From Panulirus ornatus (taxonomy: Eukaryota; Arthropoda; Malacostraca; Decapoda; Palinuridae): a stretch of 64,000 bases of DNA. Of the stretch, positions 1-14,082 are shown one piece after another. Position numbers and translations under genes: made by a program. The notes below the pieces were generated by a model. It worked only from the letters and a program-made list of their open reading frames with translations, did no database searches and was not told the DNA's origin. Positions within the stretch are counted from its first letter, which is position 1; the number at the start of each line of letters is the position of its first letter. The stretch is taken from positions 4,244,282 to 4,308,281 of the forward strand of contig NC_092276.1 of NCBI RefSeq assembly GCF_036320965.1, given 5' to 3'.

Positions 1-663
1 TTGTAGGTCCTTTCACAGTAATGGGGTCCAGGCGGAGGGAGGCCCAGTTGCAGGGAAGTGTGTGGCAAGGGTGAACATGCAGTTGCAAGAAGGTTGGTGG
101 ATGATGGTGGGGGTTGCAGGAGAGGAGGTTGCTGCACTAGCCTGGCGAGGATCAGGGGAGGAGGATCAGGCGTTGATAACTTGGTGAAGGTTGGCAGGTA
201 ATAGATGGCACGGGGAGAGCGGGATGAGGCGATCGTATCGTGACGACGCTCACTAGGTGTGAGTGAGAAGGCGCGAGTGTGAGAGGAGATAGTGAAGTAT
301 TACTATCCTGGTGAGAGGTGCGGAGGGACTAGGAGGCAAGGGGGGGGGGGGGAGTAGAATGAGGTCACCCTATCTTGGAGAGGGTGTTGCGCAATATTGT
401 GAGAAGCTGGGAGAGAAAGATGGAGTGATAATATCCCAGTGAGGATTGCCAGGTGCTAATGGGTATGACAGAGGACGGTGACGTGATCGTATCCTGGCGA
501 TGATGGGTGGGTGCTTGGCAAGACGGGGATAGAAATAAGAGACAGTCCACGCCAGGCGATGGTTTTGGGGATGTCGAGTCTTGCAGAGATAGGAGGATGA
601 CGTATAACTATACTGGTGAGGATTGGCGGATGGTAGAAGAAACGCAGGGGAGTTGAAGTGTTC

Positions 664-940
664 GTTGGTGATGCGACTGGTGATGGCTGTGATCAGTGGA
701 GGACTGCGTGATGCGACTGGTGATGGTAGTGATCAGTGGAGGACTGTGTGATGCGACTGGTGATGGTAGTGATCAGTGGAGGACTGTGTGATGCGACTGG
801 TGATGGTAGTGATCAGTGGAGGACTGCGTGATGCGACTGGTGATGGTAGTGATCAGTGAAGGACTGCGTGATGCGACTGGTGATGGTAGTGATCAGTGGA
901 GGACTGCGTGATGCGACTGGTGATGGTAATGATCAGAACA
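664..940. repeat. Minisatellite, 40-bp unit, about 7 copies
   Basis: The word ATGCGACTGG recurs exactly every 40 bases at 671, 711, 751, 791, 831, 871 and 911. Each copy continues with TGATGGTAGTGATCAGTG and then GGACTGYGTG. Copies differ by only one or two bases. The unit length is not a multiple of three, so the array is not a coding repeat. Confidence 0.95.
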
Positions 941-1781
941 GCGATTGTTTACTTATAGGTCCCCCTACCGGCCGCACTTCCCTCTCTAGGCTCGGTGGCA
1001 CCACAGACTTTCGTCACCCCCCCTGGCATCATCAGGGAGAGGGACACTCATAACCATGTGATGATGACGTCCTTCCCCAACACATACAGATCCCCCTGCC
1101 ACCGCTGACACAGCCATTCTTTGCTGGGTATTGTTCGGGGCGCTCGCCTGGTGGTGGAATGTTAGGCACAGATGTCGGGGTGTGGGAGATATTGGGGAGA
1201 AGGTACTATGGTCTGGTTGTGCAGAAAAGATATCCGTATATGTAGGTGTCTCACATCAGTGCCTTTATATCTAGATGATGGGTGATAAGTTAGATGAACG
1301 GAGAAGTGTACCAGCAAAAGGAAGTTAAAGAATTCTTTTATAAAGATCATGGTTGTCAGTTCGATGTTATGAAAAGAATGTTGTACTTGCTGGCTGGCTC
1401 AGTACAGTATAATTGCAAGGGTCACAGTGGACGACGTCGAAGCTGTTAGAGCCGGAGACAGCACAGCGAAAGTGCGGGACACAATCATTCGTTGTCGTAA
1501 AACATCAACACGTCGAGTTTATTGCATGTTGCTGTCCACAGAAGCAGCCTCATGAGAATTATGCAGAGGGGTTTGGGACTTGCTGCGTCCCCATTATATT
1601 AAAACCGTGAAAGAATTAAAGTCACTTTTCTCTAGAATTTGAAAAATGTAATTAAATTTTTTTTTCTTTTAGTATGTAAGTCATGTAACTGTACAATTCC
1701 GTTAGTAAAATACACTTTAATGGTTATATAAATGGTAGAATGTTTTGAAATATTCTCATAAGGCTGGTATCTGAACCATTA

Positions 1782-1791
<10 letters not shown>

Positions 1792-1864
<73 letters not shown>
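1792..1864. repeat. (TA)n microsatellite
   Basis: A pure TA dinucleotide run of about 73 bases that follows a short GTGTGT stretch. Confidence 0.98.
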
Positions 1865-1867
<3 letters not shown>

Positions 1868-2985
1868 ATCATAAATCGATGTCTTGTAGTAAAAAGAAAA
1901 TATTTGGATATGATGAACAGTTCTTTTGTATGATTAAGAAAAAAAAAGATATCTCATTCGGATATGATTTATCAGTTTGAGTACAGATGTAGTCGTCAGG
2001 CCGGCAGTAGAATTAGAAATCATCTTGAGGACTCAGGGTTCGCACCCCGAGGATATATCTCGTACAATACCTCTCTCCCTCCCTAAATCACGCTTTGTGC
2101 CAGTCTTAATTCCCGTGGTCACATACCTCACATCCATTTGGCTAAGATGGAACTTGTTGAAGACTTGTACCCTAAACCTGCTGTTGATCATGTCTTGGGT
2201 AAGTGCTCGATTGTTGAGTCCGCACAGGTTGGGCTAATTTCTTATTTGTACTGTACTGGGGAGGGAGTTCTCCTCCTCTCGTAAAACCCTCATCCTTGAA
2301 CTTTTCCAGCCATGTACTTTACCGGGAGGGAGTTCTACACTCGTAGGACCCCGTTCTTTATACTTTTAAAAGTTATGCAGCTTTTTGAATCCATGTATAC
2401 TGTCAGCATTTATAATTTCATGGCTTACCTTCTTACATTTATCCGCAGTTGTACTATAAGCGTGCTTCAGTACATCTTTCAAAACTAATTTCTTGCGTAA
2501 CTTAATTCTGTTGCCTCTTGAGTTCTGTATTTGCATCTGTCCAAGAACTGCTTGCAGTTGACGCCATCAAACTGGTTCGTAAACCTGAAGGTTGAGATCG
2601 AGTCGCACCTTATCTTCCGTCTGCCATGCGTGTGCAGGAGTGTGGGAAGGCTGGCCCGCGGGAGTAAGCCGTTGCGGCCCATTATGAGCGCATCAGGCAG
2701 CGTGGGGGTGGCCATTGTTTGTGTTTACGTGGGGTAGGGTCGGCCATCCTTGCCTGGTGTCCGGTAGTCCCCTTACAGCCAGGGCCCCACTCCTCCTCCT
2801 CTCCTCCTCGTGGTTCACTTTAAAATCCTTTCCCTGGTGTACGTTGTGGTTATCCGATCCTAGTGTATTGTAGTTGGTACCTCTCCCCCTCTGGTGTTAG
2901 GTATTCCCGTGGTGATTTTTTGTTGCCTTTTTGTGATGTAGACGATATGTATCCGGGGGCAGGGGGAGGGGAGGTCCCGTATATA

Positions 2986-3005
2986 TGTGTGTGTGTGTGT
3001 GTATG

Positions 3006-3048
<43 letters not shown>
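2986..3048. repeat. (GT)n microsatellite, interrupted
   Basis: A GT run broken once by ATGTAG. It lies in a region also rich in CT/CA and creates spurious His/Thr-rich frames on the minus strand. Confidence 0.97.
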
Positions 3049-3050
<2 letters not shown>

Positions 3051-3442
3051 GTGGACGATTGTCTGACGGAGGAGGAGGTGGTGTCCATATACGTCATGTA
3101 AACAGTTCCTGGTCCTTTTGTGCGCCTTGTATCCCCTTCGGCGCCACCGCCCACGGGATGTGGTAGGGGCGCGCACAATAAAGTCGCCGGTGGTTGTTTT
3201 TTTGTGGCAAAAATCAAAACAGATGAGCGTGACGATGGATAAAGGAAACGGTGTGGGTGTGGGGGTAGGAGGAGAAGCCATAAGTAGAGACTTACGCTCA
3301 AGTTTTTTATTGTCTTGTCCTCCCCCCAGTGACAGTTCTTCGTTTTCTTCGAATATTAGTTCTTCGTTTTCTTCTAGTATTGTTCTTCGTTTTCTTCGTG
3401 TAATGTTTTGCTCGGAATAATGAAATAATATTATTGTGGTAA

Positions 3443-3445
<3 letters not shown>

Positions 3446-3475
<30 letters not shown>

Positions 3476-3510
3476 CATTATTATTAGTATTAGTATCATT
3501 ATTATTACTA
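3446..3510. repeat. (TTA)n microsatellite, imperfect
   Basis: Trinucleotide ATT/TTA repeats that decay into ATC/AGT variants at the 3' side. Confidence 0.9.
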
Positions 3511-5535
3511 TTAATGTTATTGCGGTGTATTGAGTGGAATTTAGCAAAAGGCAGAAAATTTACTTCTAGCACCATTTCCTTCTTCTTGCTGTGTTGTTAT
3601 TAACCTTTCCATATATTTTATTTATTTATCGTACCTTCCCGTCCACCTGGTCAATACACACGCCAGTGTGACCCGTTGTTAGCCTTGATTGGCGGATCAT
3701 TTCGGTAATCTGTTGGGCGGTGTGTGGATGGTGGAGACTGACAGACAGACGTCTGTCTGCTCGTCCACCGAGGCCCGTGGTGGTTCGAGCTAGGATATAT
3801 GTCGCGTGAGGTAAGGCTTTCCCATCTGGAAATCCGTTGGGAGAAGTGGGACGGGAGGAGCAGGTGCGTGGGAGAGGGATGGGCAGGTGGGGAGTAAGAC
3901 GGTATGTGAACAAACAGTAAACAAACTGTTATAGATACAGGTAAACCGTACAATTAGGAGTTATCTGTAACACGTAGCCTGACTACTAACATTCCTGGAG
4001 CGGTGAACGTGCGAGACTAACAGGGAGGGAGGGATGTAGAAGAGATAAGGGGGGGTTGGGACTGGGATGACCTCGATCCCAGTGACTACAGCAAGGCGGC
4101 AGCACCAGTCATGGTGGGACAAATATTGCCGACCTTTCACATGACAAACACAAAGCCAATTATAAGCTAACTATGCATTTCCTACTGGGTGTGCAGGTTC
4201 CTGAGGATGGTTGGAGCATACCAGCAGTGCAGCATGCACAGCCTCGGACGGTTTGGTTGATCAGGTACCAGAGGAGAACATAATGGTCAGATGGCGGGTG
4301 GTAAGGTAAAGCCGAGGGAATGGGTGGCGGATGGAGGGTGGTAGGTGATGATAAGGGAAAAGACGAAGGAATGAAGGGTGGAAGGGAGGAGGGAGAGAGG
4401 ATGGGAAGGGGAAAAAAAAAGAGTTGGATTTGGAAGAGGTGCTCGTGTATGCGTATGGGAGGTGGTGACGTTGGAATAGGTGTCCATGTGTGTGACGGGG
4501 GTGAGGGAAGTGCCTGTGTGTGACGGTGGAGAGGGAGATATATCACCTATGTGACGTGGATACATGTGTGACTGAGTAGGGGACGGGCTTGGTTGGGGGG
4601 AGGGGTTCTAGTGACTGTGTAAGTGAAGACTCTTGTAGAGGTAGTGCGGGGGGGTGGGCAGCACTAGGGGGGGGGTAGCTGTCTGTGGGGCGACGTTAAG
4701 GTAGAGACTGACAGGAGAAACAGCTGACGTGACTCGCGAGTGTGGTAGAGCAGAGGTTGAATGGAACTTGAGTTTAAGAGTGGCGAGAGAACCATCATAT
4801 GGTGGCATGAAGGGAATGACGGGAGGAAGGTGTTGTTGGGGAGGGAGAGGGAGGCAGCTTAAGGTGATGAGAGGGAGTTGGAGGGAAGGATAAAGGAATT
4901 ACTGGAAGACAACCAGAAAGAAGCCACGACATTCTCGCGCAGTGTGTCAGGATGATGTGTCCCGGTGATGCGTTGCAGATGACGAGGGTATGTGAGCAAG
5001 GGAGGGGGGGGGGGACGAGGGACGGAAAGACAGCGGGAAAGCTGTTGGAAGATGAGATTCGAAGACGTGAACCAGAAAACCTAAAAGCCGGTGAGGATGG
5101 ATCGTGTGCGTGTGAAGGAGGAGGAACTGAGGTATCAAAGAGTGGGTGGTGTGTAGGGGGACCTGGAGAGGGGGAGATGGGGATAAGAATAATGGTGATT
5201 TACTTAGTGTCAAGTGGAGGGAGAGCCGACGACAGGTGGCAAAACTTCTGCTGCGAGAGAACGGTTGGGAAGGAGTGATGAGGCGGGGTATAAAGTGGGG
5301 GCAAGGAAGGAAGAAAGGGAGGGAGGCGGTGCAGGGGAGATTGGAAAAGGTTCTCAGGAGGAGGAGGAGAGGAGGAGGAGGAGGAGTTCTGGGGGGAATG
5401 AGAGAGTGAGCACTGGATAAGGAGTGACGCCTCATGAATATGTGTCATAGAGTTAAGAGGGGAGAAGTTCCACCCCCCCCCCCCCTCCCAGGAGTTAAGA
5501 ATGTCCAAGTTCCTAAATGAAAAGCGGAATCAGAA

Positions 5536-5540
<5 letters not shown>

Positions 5541-5626
<86 letters not shown>
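5541..5626. repeat. (TC)n microsatellite
   Basis: An uninterrupted TC run of about 86 bases followed by CGTCGCTC and an A run. Confidence 0.98.
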
Positions 5627-5629
<3 letters not shown>

Positions 5630-8600
5630 GCTCAAAAAAAAAAAAAAGATGTTTGCAGGCGAAATGTGCCTGAGGATGAGGGAACAGTTTAAATCGAATC
5701 GGGCGCCCGGCAGTTTGGTTCGAAGTAGGAGGAGGAGGAGGATGGCTTTGGGGGGGGGGTTGGTCGTCGCCTTTGTCATCCGTAGTCGCAGAGTCGCGAG
5801 TGTCGCAGCCCCCAAGTCTAAGACTCCAGCGTCATTTGCAATTCATGAGTGTCGTAAGCAAATCCCGGTCCCGTGTCCCCTTTTAATTTGTCGAACCCCG
5901 GGCCTCCAAGTTGTTCTTTACTCCCACCTCCCCAGGCCTCTCCCCCCTAACCTTATACCCCAGGGGATGGTTTCTCCCACCCCACTCTTTCTTCTCCCCC
6001 TCTTCTAGTTCATCTTCCTTTATAGTGGGTACAATACATCGACGTAGGTTGGTGCCAGGTGGGCCCGAGTGGGGCCTGCGTACCCAAAGAGGCCCCCCTT
6101 CCGTCACGAGGGAGGGAGGTCTTGGATACATCAAATACATGATGAGATACTGTTACGTGCTAACGCACCCTTCCTTCAAAGTGGGGTTAACTTGTCGAGT
6201 TCGAATGTGAGCCAATCGTTAGCAGCCTACATGGAGTTCGTGTCAACAATTAAGAACCGCTGCGAACGAATTGAATCGCTGGTTTTTATTTCTTTGGAAC
6301 GCAGACGGTAGAAATGTATCATAATTTGCTCATGGGAAATCCTGGAAGGCATCATTCCCAGTCTTCACTGAGAACTCATCCCATGTTGGCATGACAGACG
6401 TGCAAGTAGATATAACTTCACTAATGTTGGATTAGTTAACTTTACACCGATTGTTCAGTTAATTTGATTCATTTGATTAGTTAAGATTCTCTAATTGGTT
6501 GATTCTAAAAATTGATTAACCCAACCCTTAAGGTTAGGTCAGTTAATGTCGCGTGTTAATTAGTAGTTAATTATGATTAACTGGTGGACTGGTGAAGATT
6601 CCCGAAGAACTACTAATTTCGAGAGAGATTTGACTCAACTCTGAACACCACCCTAATTAAATGAATGCAATTAAGATTAAGAAAAAACTAATCGAAAACC
6701 CGATCGTATATAACAGCTGTAATTATACGAAATATTAAGAAACATCGAACACCAAGTGGTGACGTACAAAGAAACTTACCGGACAAATATCGACCTAATG
6801 TGTCCCATCATCGAGGCTATGGGTGTAGGTAGGTAGGTAGGTACTGTAGGCACGTAGACGACCGCACCCTTATATACCTCGACGGATCTGAGCAGTCCAG
6901 CTTGGTCCTCCGGGAGAAAGAGAGAGAGGGAGAGAGAGAGAGAGAGAGAGATGTCTTTTGGAAATCATTGTAAGTTATGCGGACGGACTCCATCCCATGA
7001 GACAGGAGCTTTTGAATGATAGAGGGAAAAAGTCCAGTAAAGTATTTTTTTTGTTTATTGCAATCGCCTTTAAAAGATGCTTTTATGAGATTAACAAATT
7101 GCCATTGAATGTACGTCCCCTTCGTGAGATCCTTGAACTACGACCCCCTTAAGCTATTTTTTTTTTAGAGCATGTGAGATTATTCCTTAAAAGGTGGCAG
7201 CCGATATGGGTTTGGCGTTTCTCTCGGAACGAATGCCTGTGAAGCTCATCTTGTTACGTGCTTTTATAGTGGCATTAGGCACGCTCACTGTCGTATGTAG
7301 TAGAACCGCAGGACCGTGGGGGCGATTTTAGTAGTCTATGACGTTTATTTTTCACAGAAATTAGTTTGAGAGTAATCTTTAACCTTTTCTATGCGCCTGT
7401 TTGTGGTTCATTAAGCCGCTAGTGAGAAACGTCGCAATCGTCTTGGCTGTATCGTCGTCAATTGACTAAATGAACTGTAGGATCTTTGAAGAATTTTTTT
7501 TTTTTTTACTCCATTCTTTCCCCTGCATCTGACTGCAGCGTAGTCCCGAAGCTGCAGGACCCCCCCATAATAGAGGTCCTGAGGTTATTTATTACATCTG
7601 TCCGTCCCGTTACATACAATGCTTAGGTGTGGGATGGGATATGTGCGGGGTGTGGGATGGGACATGGCGCCAACTGGTCTGGCTAGATTCGAGGGTCCGG
7701 CTGCATAGGGACATTTAAAACATGGCGTTTATTGGGTTGAAGGCTGAGGAATGTACATTACAGACACGAGATGACTGGTAACAAGTAGCATAGATGAACT
7801 TTTAGAGTTTTGAGGTATTGGTAAGAGAGAAAAGATTCCTTTTATTGATGTAGACTGATAAGTTGTGGGTTTACTTTTTTGTATCTTCGTTACTTTGTGG
7901 GTACTTTGGCACTAAGTATTGAGGTCCCATTGTCACCGCAAGCCTTTCCTTTCCCTACAGGCAGCGGTGTCTGATCTCAGAGTTCTGTCTGGTATCCTAC
8001 GTTATTCATATTTTTTATCAGCAGTTTTCCTCAGCAAATAACCCAGTGCTTTCATACACTAGTGACTCAACATCTGCATTTCTCCGTTTCTCTCTCAACG
8101 CCCCTTCGTCATTGGCCGAGGTACGTCTCGACTCGTCAAAGCTCCCTTTGTGAACTAAGATTTGGACTGGATTTCCCAGTGGGGGCAGACAAAACCTAGT
8201 TAGATTCAACTGATCTAAAATTAAATTTCCTCATGTTTTTCCCCCCTCTCTGAAACTCCAAACAACTTTTCCTCCTATTTTGATGGTTCTTTGGTTCAGT
8301 CATTCAACATACAGTACTTTCCTTGCATCATTGTTAACATCCATCTTATCTCGAGAACACCACATTATACAAAAAGCTCGAGAACACCACCTTATACAAA
8401 AAGGCTAAGTCTTATGTTAGAAAACCGCTAGTCCAAGGAGGTGCTGAATGCTCTTCACTTGGGAGCAATTGCTCCAATTGTATGCCAAGGATTGATACGT
8501 CCTTGTATAAAATACGACACTCACATTAAGGGGCTTGCCTTGCACTTACAGCAGGATCACATCATACGTAATGGTAAATTGGTGGTTAGGTTCTCTCTCT

Positions 8601-9472
8601 CTCTCTCTGTGTTATCTTCCACTGCCATTTCATTCCTTTTGTGTTTCTTTCATATTCTGTTGGTGTTTTATCGTCCCTTATCTTCCGCGTACCTTTATAA
8701 AGGCTGTGCTTGTGCTCTTACACTCCTTGCAGCTTACCAGGCTTGGCTCTTACACCTCTGCTCAGCCAGGCTGTTCGAGGCCGCGGGTCGAAGCTCCCTG
8801 CTTCTCCTGTTATCTTCCGTCCATCTGATTATCCTCGTAATGTCCCACCCTACTGCTCTCCTCCCGCGTTCATCCTCCCTGATGCTGTTCCTCTCATTGT
8901 TTTCCTCCTTTTTTGCCCTGTATCTGCAGCCCGTCCCGTTGCTGCTGCTGTTGCTGCCCCTCCTCCTCCTCCTCCTCCTCCTCCTCCTTCATGTTTTCAT
9001 GTATTTATTCATTGCGTCTTAGTTTTTCTTATACTTTTTGTTTCTGATTTCCATTTTCTTCATCTTGCCCTTAATCGTATCCGTAACCTCCATTTTCTTC
9101 ATCCTCATATCTTTCCCCCCTGACTCCCTCCTGTAACCTCCTCCATTTCCCCTCCTGCTCACCATCCACCTCCTCTCTGCTCTCATCCCCCTACAGCTTC
9201 GCCGGCGGCAGCACCTGGGACCGCTGCGGCTTGCGGTAATCCCGTTGCATAATCCAACTCCTCCATCTGCCCACCTTCCTCCAAGCCACGCCATTTTTCA
9301 CAGGGATTTACCTCCCCATCCCGACCCCTCCTTCCTCCCACCCACTCACCCACCCACCCACCCAACACCCAACGCTTACCGGCCCCACCCCCCTCCCATA
9401 GCCCCCAATACCGCCCAGACTCCACCCGTATCACGAGTCTCTGTCCTTCTTCCATTCGCTACCCTCCCCCTC

Positions 9473-9473
<1 letters not shown>

Positions 9474-9536
<63 letters not shown>
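9474..9536. repeat. (CA)n microsatellite
   Basis: A pure CA run of about 63 bases inside a long pyrimidine- and C-rich stretch. Confidence 0.98.
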
Positions 9537-9538
<2 letters not shown>

Positions 9539-9674
9539 GCCTTTATTCCCTTTTCAGCAGAGAGTCCCTCCCCATACCTAGCATCATAGCTTTCTCCCCT
9601 TCTCCCCACCTCATCCATTACCCTTCATGTATCATGACCTTGTGCCTCTCTCATCTCATTTTTCTTTCGTGTGA

Positions 9675-9678
<4 letters not shown>

Positions 9679-9753
<75 letters not shown>
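9679..9753. repeat. (CT)n microsatellite
   Basis: A pure CT run of about 74 bases. Confidence 0.98.
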
Positions 9754-9757
<4 letters not shown>

Positions 9758-10020
9758 CTCATTCTTGTATTTTCCTACCCTCCATTCCGGTTTCCGTAGA
9801 TCGTCTCTTGCTGCGCTATCTCCGTGCTGCGCTGCGCAGGCAGCGCCGTTCTTGTCCGCTGGCTACTGTTTGCCCGACCCCCTCACATAATTATATCATC
9901 TCGTCTGTCTTCTCCCGCATTTGTCTTAATTATGAGGTCATGATGGATCGCCCACCATTACCGTTAGTGTTCTTAATGTGTGTATAGCAGGATCAGAAAT
10001 GTTTTCGATCATGCTGATTC

Positions 10021-10024
<4 letters not shown>

Positions 10025-10096
<72 letters not shown>
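10025..10096. repeat. (TA)n microsatellite
   Basis: A pure TA run of about 72 bases. A separate (CA)n tract (10182-10219) lies shortly downstream. Confidence 0.98.
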
Positions 10097-10108
<12 letters not shown>

Positions 10109-10179
10109 ATTTCTCCATCATCGTCTTGGCCATGTTTCTCCCTTGTAGGAATGCCATTGGCCCCCCCACACCCCCCCAC

Positions 10180-10222
<43 letters not shown>

Positions 10223-10530
10223 TTCTCTCTCCTGCGTTTGTGTCTGCTGCGAGGCTCGGGTTAAACATCATGTCGGTATATACTTTTCTCTCTCTTAAAA
10301 TGTCGTGTTGTTCTGCCGGTTCTCCTCAGCCTTACCTCCGTGGCCGTGCCTGCCTCCCAGGCCTCGACTCCCACGTACCTGGGTGCTCGCCCGCCCGAGG
10401 ACCGACCCGGCCATCCTCGCCCATCTGCATATCTACTTTCTCATCCTAATGTTCCTGCCTAACCCCCCGTCGTGCCCTCTCCTGGGTGTTCCTTAAACGC
10501 CCGCATCTTTGGAGGGGGGATCTGTCTCTC

Positions 10531-10552
10531 TTCTTCTCCATCTTCTTCTTCT

Positions 10553-10599
<47 letters not shown>

Positions 10600-10631
10600 T
10601 TCTTCTTCTTCTTCTTCTTCTTCTTCTTCTC
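10531..10631. repeat. (TTC)n microsatellite
   Basis: TTC trinucleotides over about 100 bases with one TCC variant. Poly-Ser, poly-Phe or poly-Glu frames over it are artefacts of the repeat. Confidence 0.97.
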
Positions 10632-13600
10632 TCATCAGCCTCTTTTTAATCATTTTCCTTCCCCTCTCCTTTTTTTTACTTTTATTGTCTTATCATATTC
10701 CTCGTTTTTTTTTTTTTAACCTCATTACTGCTCTCCCCCTCTACGTTTTTGCCTTCTTCGTCGTTGGGATGTTGGCGTCCCTCACCACAAGGGGTGCATG
10801 TTACATTCTTAACTCCGGCGGTACAAAAGCTGATTGTTGATGCGTCCACCACAGAAGCTACACTGTGTGAGTGTCCCAGACGTGCGGCCGTCGTGTCTGG
10901 TGGCTGGCCCGTGGACTGTTTTTTTTTTTTGACCCCGCACGAGAGTCATTGACCACCTCCTGCCCCTCCCCAAGTGGTAGACTACCTCCTGCCCCTCCAC
11001 AAGACAGTCAGTCCCCTTTATCTCCTCATTGAGGTGTGTTGCTGGAAGATGATGATAATGGGAAGAGGCACAGCTGTTGAAGTGAAGAGCTTGTAAGGAC
11101 TTGGGGTGTGGGGGAGCTTTGCATTGGATGTGATGATTATGACGGAAATGCAGTTAAACTTTTGTGGTTCTTCTCCCCACCGGAGGGTGCTCCTTTACCC
11201 TCCTCTGCTGCTACATATTCCAGTCTCCCCTCACTGTCCTGCCCCTCGACTCTCTCTCTCTCTCTCCTCCCCTCCTCCTCCTCCTCCGTCGTCATCCTCC
11301 AGCCGTCGCCCCTCCGTCATTCTGTCAGGGAGGTTGTTACTCCCCTCGACATTACCATACACTTAGCGAGTCATTCAGCCGCGACCCCTCCCTCCCTCCT
11401 CTTCCTCCTCCTGCAGTACCACACTCTGGGACTCCGCAAGGGCGCACGCCCCCTACACCCCGCCGCTCAGCTCTGGCTCGACCCAGACCCAACAACCGGG
11501 AGACTTTTGTCCTAGGTTCTAGTGTGGAGGGGAAAGGGGGCAAGTCTTCGAGGACCAGTACCGTGGCCGGAGTGACCGAGCGGCAGTATGTTCACAACTA
11601 CAGGTGTGCGTTCATTCATTCACAACCTCACGCACATAACTCACTCATACCCAGTGCATATGAGTAGAAATTCATGAGGACACTTATCAAACACTCGGTA
11701 ATCACGTACAGTGTAGTCATTCTTGCGGACCTTCTGTCGCATCCAGGCGAGATTGACCTGGGCGCTTGTAGTCAACCACTACATCATTTTCCTCACAGTA
11801 GAGGTTGTGATGGCCAGTGCATCAGCCCACCCGGAAGTGTGGATGTGCAGGACATCATCAGAAATCCAGACATTAGAAATCCGGAAGATAGTAGAGATAT
11901 TGTGAAAATTTGATGATACCACAAAGAGAGAATATAAGATGATATTTTTATCCTGTCATGTTAGCTTAGGCCAAACTTAAGTCGATGCCCAGTAAGTCAG
12001 ACTTTGTGAATGGCCTTCATTAGATACGCTCATATCGGGAAGAGTAGAAAATCCGGCTATCCTTTTTCTGTTTTTTTCCCCCGTTGAGGCGTCCTGCCTC
12101 TCAGGTCAGTTTTTATTTTCAGTTTTCTATGCTGTGGTCCTTATGATTCTTTTTTTTTCTCCTCCTACCATGGGTTTATAGTCTTCACTTTGTCCTTTCT
12201 GCCTCCTCCCTTGCTCAGGCTTCATCATCATTGTTATCCCACTATGGTACTTGTTGTCTTCCCTCCTTTCCGCTAGAGTTTCTACATTAGGTTCTGTCGC
12301 ATCCACGACACTTTGAAGCGATTCTCCCTCCCGAGAATGATTGTTAAGAATGCTCTCTTTTGAATATTTACTTCCCCTGTGCATTTTTTTTCCGGGTCCT
12401 TCGTCTTCATCTCCATCAGGTAGTATTTCCTGGTGGTACTTGAGGTTTGTCTTACCCAGGCGATCGGAGGTCCTCTGTCGCTGGACAGCGTCTCCAGCTC
12501 TGGAAGTCTTCCCCCGGCGTGGCGGCAGCGGCGACCGTGATGAACGCCGTTCATTGTGACCGGCACCCCTGGTTCTCTGATCCATTTAATGTGCTGCCTT
12601 TACTCTCTCTAAGTCAGGCTTATGGTCTTCGCGAAAGCTTATGTCCCCTCATCATCCTTTATAACCACAACATGATAAAATATTCAGCTGGGAAATGGGC
12701 CCAGAAACACGGAGTCAATAATTTCGCGGGTGCTCCCCTCTAGGAAACCCATTTTCCGTGTCCAGGCTTCCCTGTGATTACCATATTCGTCTGCGGTCGG
12801 ATCCTCCGGCTTCCCCGGAAACCCCGGTTATGGGGGGGGGGGGGTGAATAACCAAGAATATTTATGGACGTGATTCACAGTGATAGACCCCCCCCCCCCC
12901 CAGAGGTCTTGACAACTGGTCTTCTTTTACATATTGGTCTGTTTCTTCGAAAGTGGATTAATAAGATCAGTAATTAACGATCACCGTGGGAGGGAGGCAT
13001 TGGTTGTACGTGTCTACTTGTTGCGGTAGCGTCATGTTGCTGCTGATGCGTGTTTCCCCCTCCCTGATTGCGGTGCGTTCTAGCGGTCGTTAGCCCCGTA
13101 GTGACGATGGGGATGACGCCTCCTCCTCCGTGCTGCGGTAGCATGTAATTAAGTGCGATTAATAATGGCCTCAAGGCGTCCGCGGCCCTGAGGAGGCGTC
13201 GTCGTTCCCCTGTCCTCGTTACTGGACGAGGCTATTAAGACCCCTTGTATGTGCGCCGCCCTAGTATTATTGCCGGTACCTCCGAGTGTATTTCATTTTC
13301 GGCAGACGTCTTGTCTTGGTGTCTTTGATCATCGAGCTGGATCGAAGTCTTCCAAGGTGTCCCTCCAGCCTTGGACGTTGTCTGTACTTGACACCTGTCG
13401 TGTCGTAGTCGTAGAGGTTGTCGTAATGGCTGACTGTGTGCGGTCATAATCACCGGGCGGAGGGATGTAATCCCCTAGTCATTAGGTTTTCGTAATCGCT
13501 TATTGTCTCTTGGCTGTGATCGTGTCTAAGTCGCCGTCCGCCAGGTTGTGATCATAATTGACAGGATACGGTCGCGGTCCATGACACTGCCACAGTCCTC

Positions 13601-14046
13601 GTCCATGGGTCGTCGTTGACTTTTCCTGGCACTGTCAAGCCTCTGAGTTCGTTAGATTCGTCGTATGTCAGTTGGCAGGGTCGTTCTTCGTGCGATTGTT
13701 ACAGTCGCCGTCAGAGATACCGTAGTGGCCCCTCCTTGTGATGTCGCAACTGTCTTGTGTGATGTTGCAGTCGGTGCTTAGGAGATTTAAGTCTCCACCT
13801 TTAAAGGTTCTAGTAACCATGAGGCCGCGCAGTTACTGCCTAATAGATAGCCACGAACCTTGAGGTTGTCGAAGGCGCCACCCGTGAGTGTTGCAAGCGC
13901 CAAACCGTGTTTGTAGCGTTCCTGCAGGGCACGTACACTCATCCATGAGGATATTACACTCACCATCATTGAGGCTCCACCCACAATTCGTAAAGTTGTT
14001 GCACTCCTCATTCAGCCGCCCGTAAAGTTATATTACCGTCCTTGAG

Positions 14047-14082
<36 letters not shown>

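Noticed and set aside
1977..2110. tRNA-like B box GGGTTCGCACCCCG
   Set aside because: A single B-box-like word without a clear A box or a second copy in the window; too weak to list as a SINE.
2850..3575. Minus-strand open frame of 241 residues
   Set aside because: It is built from (TTA)n and (GT)n microsatellites (poly-Asn, His-Thr repeats) plus unrelated filler, with no domain.
10459..10840. Poly-Ser, poly-Phe and poly-Glu frames
   Set aside because: They are translations of the (TTC)n repeat in three frames and on the opposite strand.
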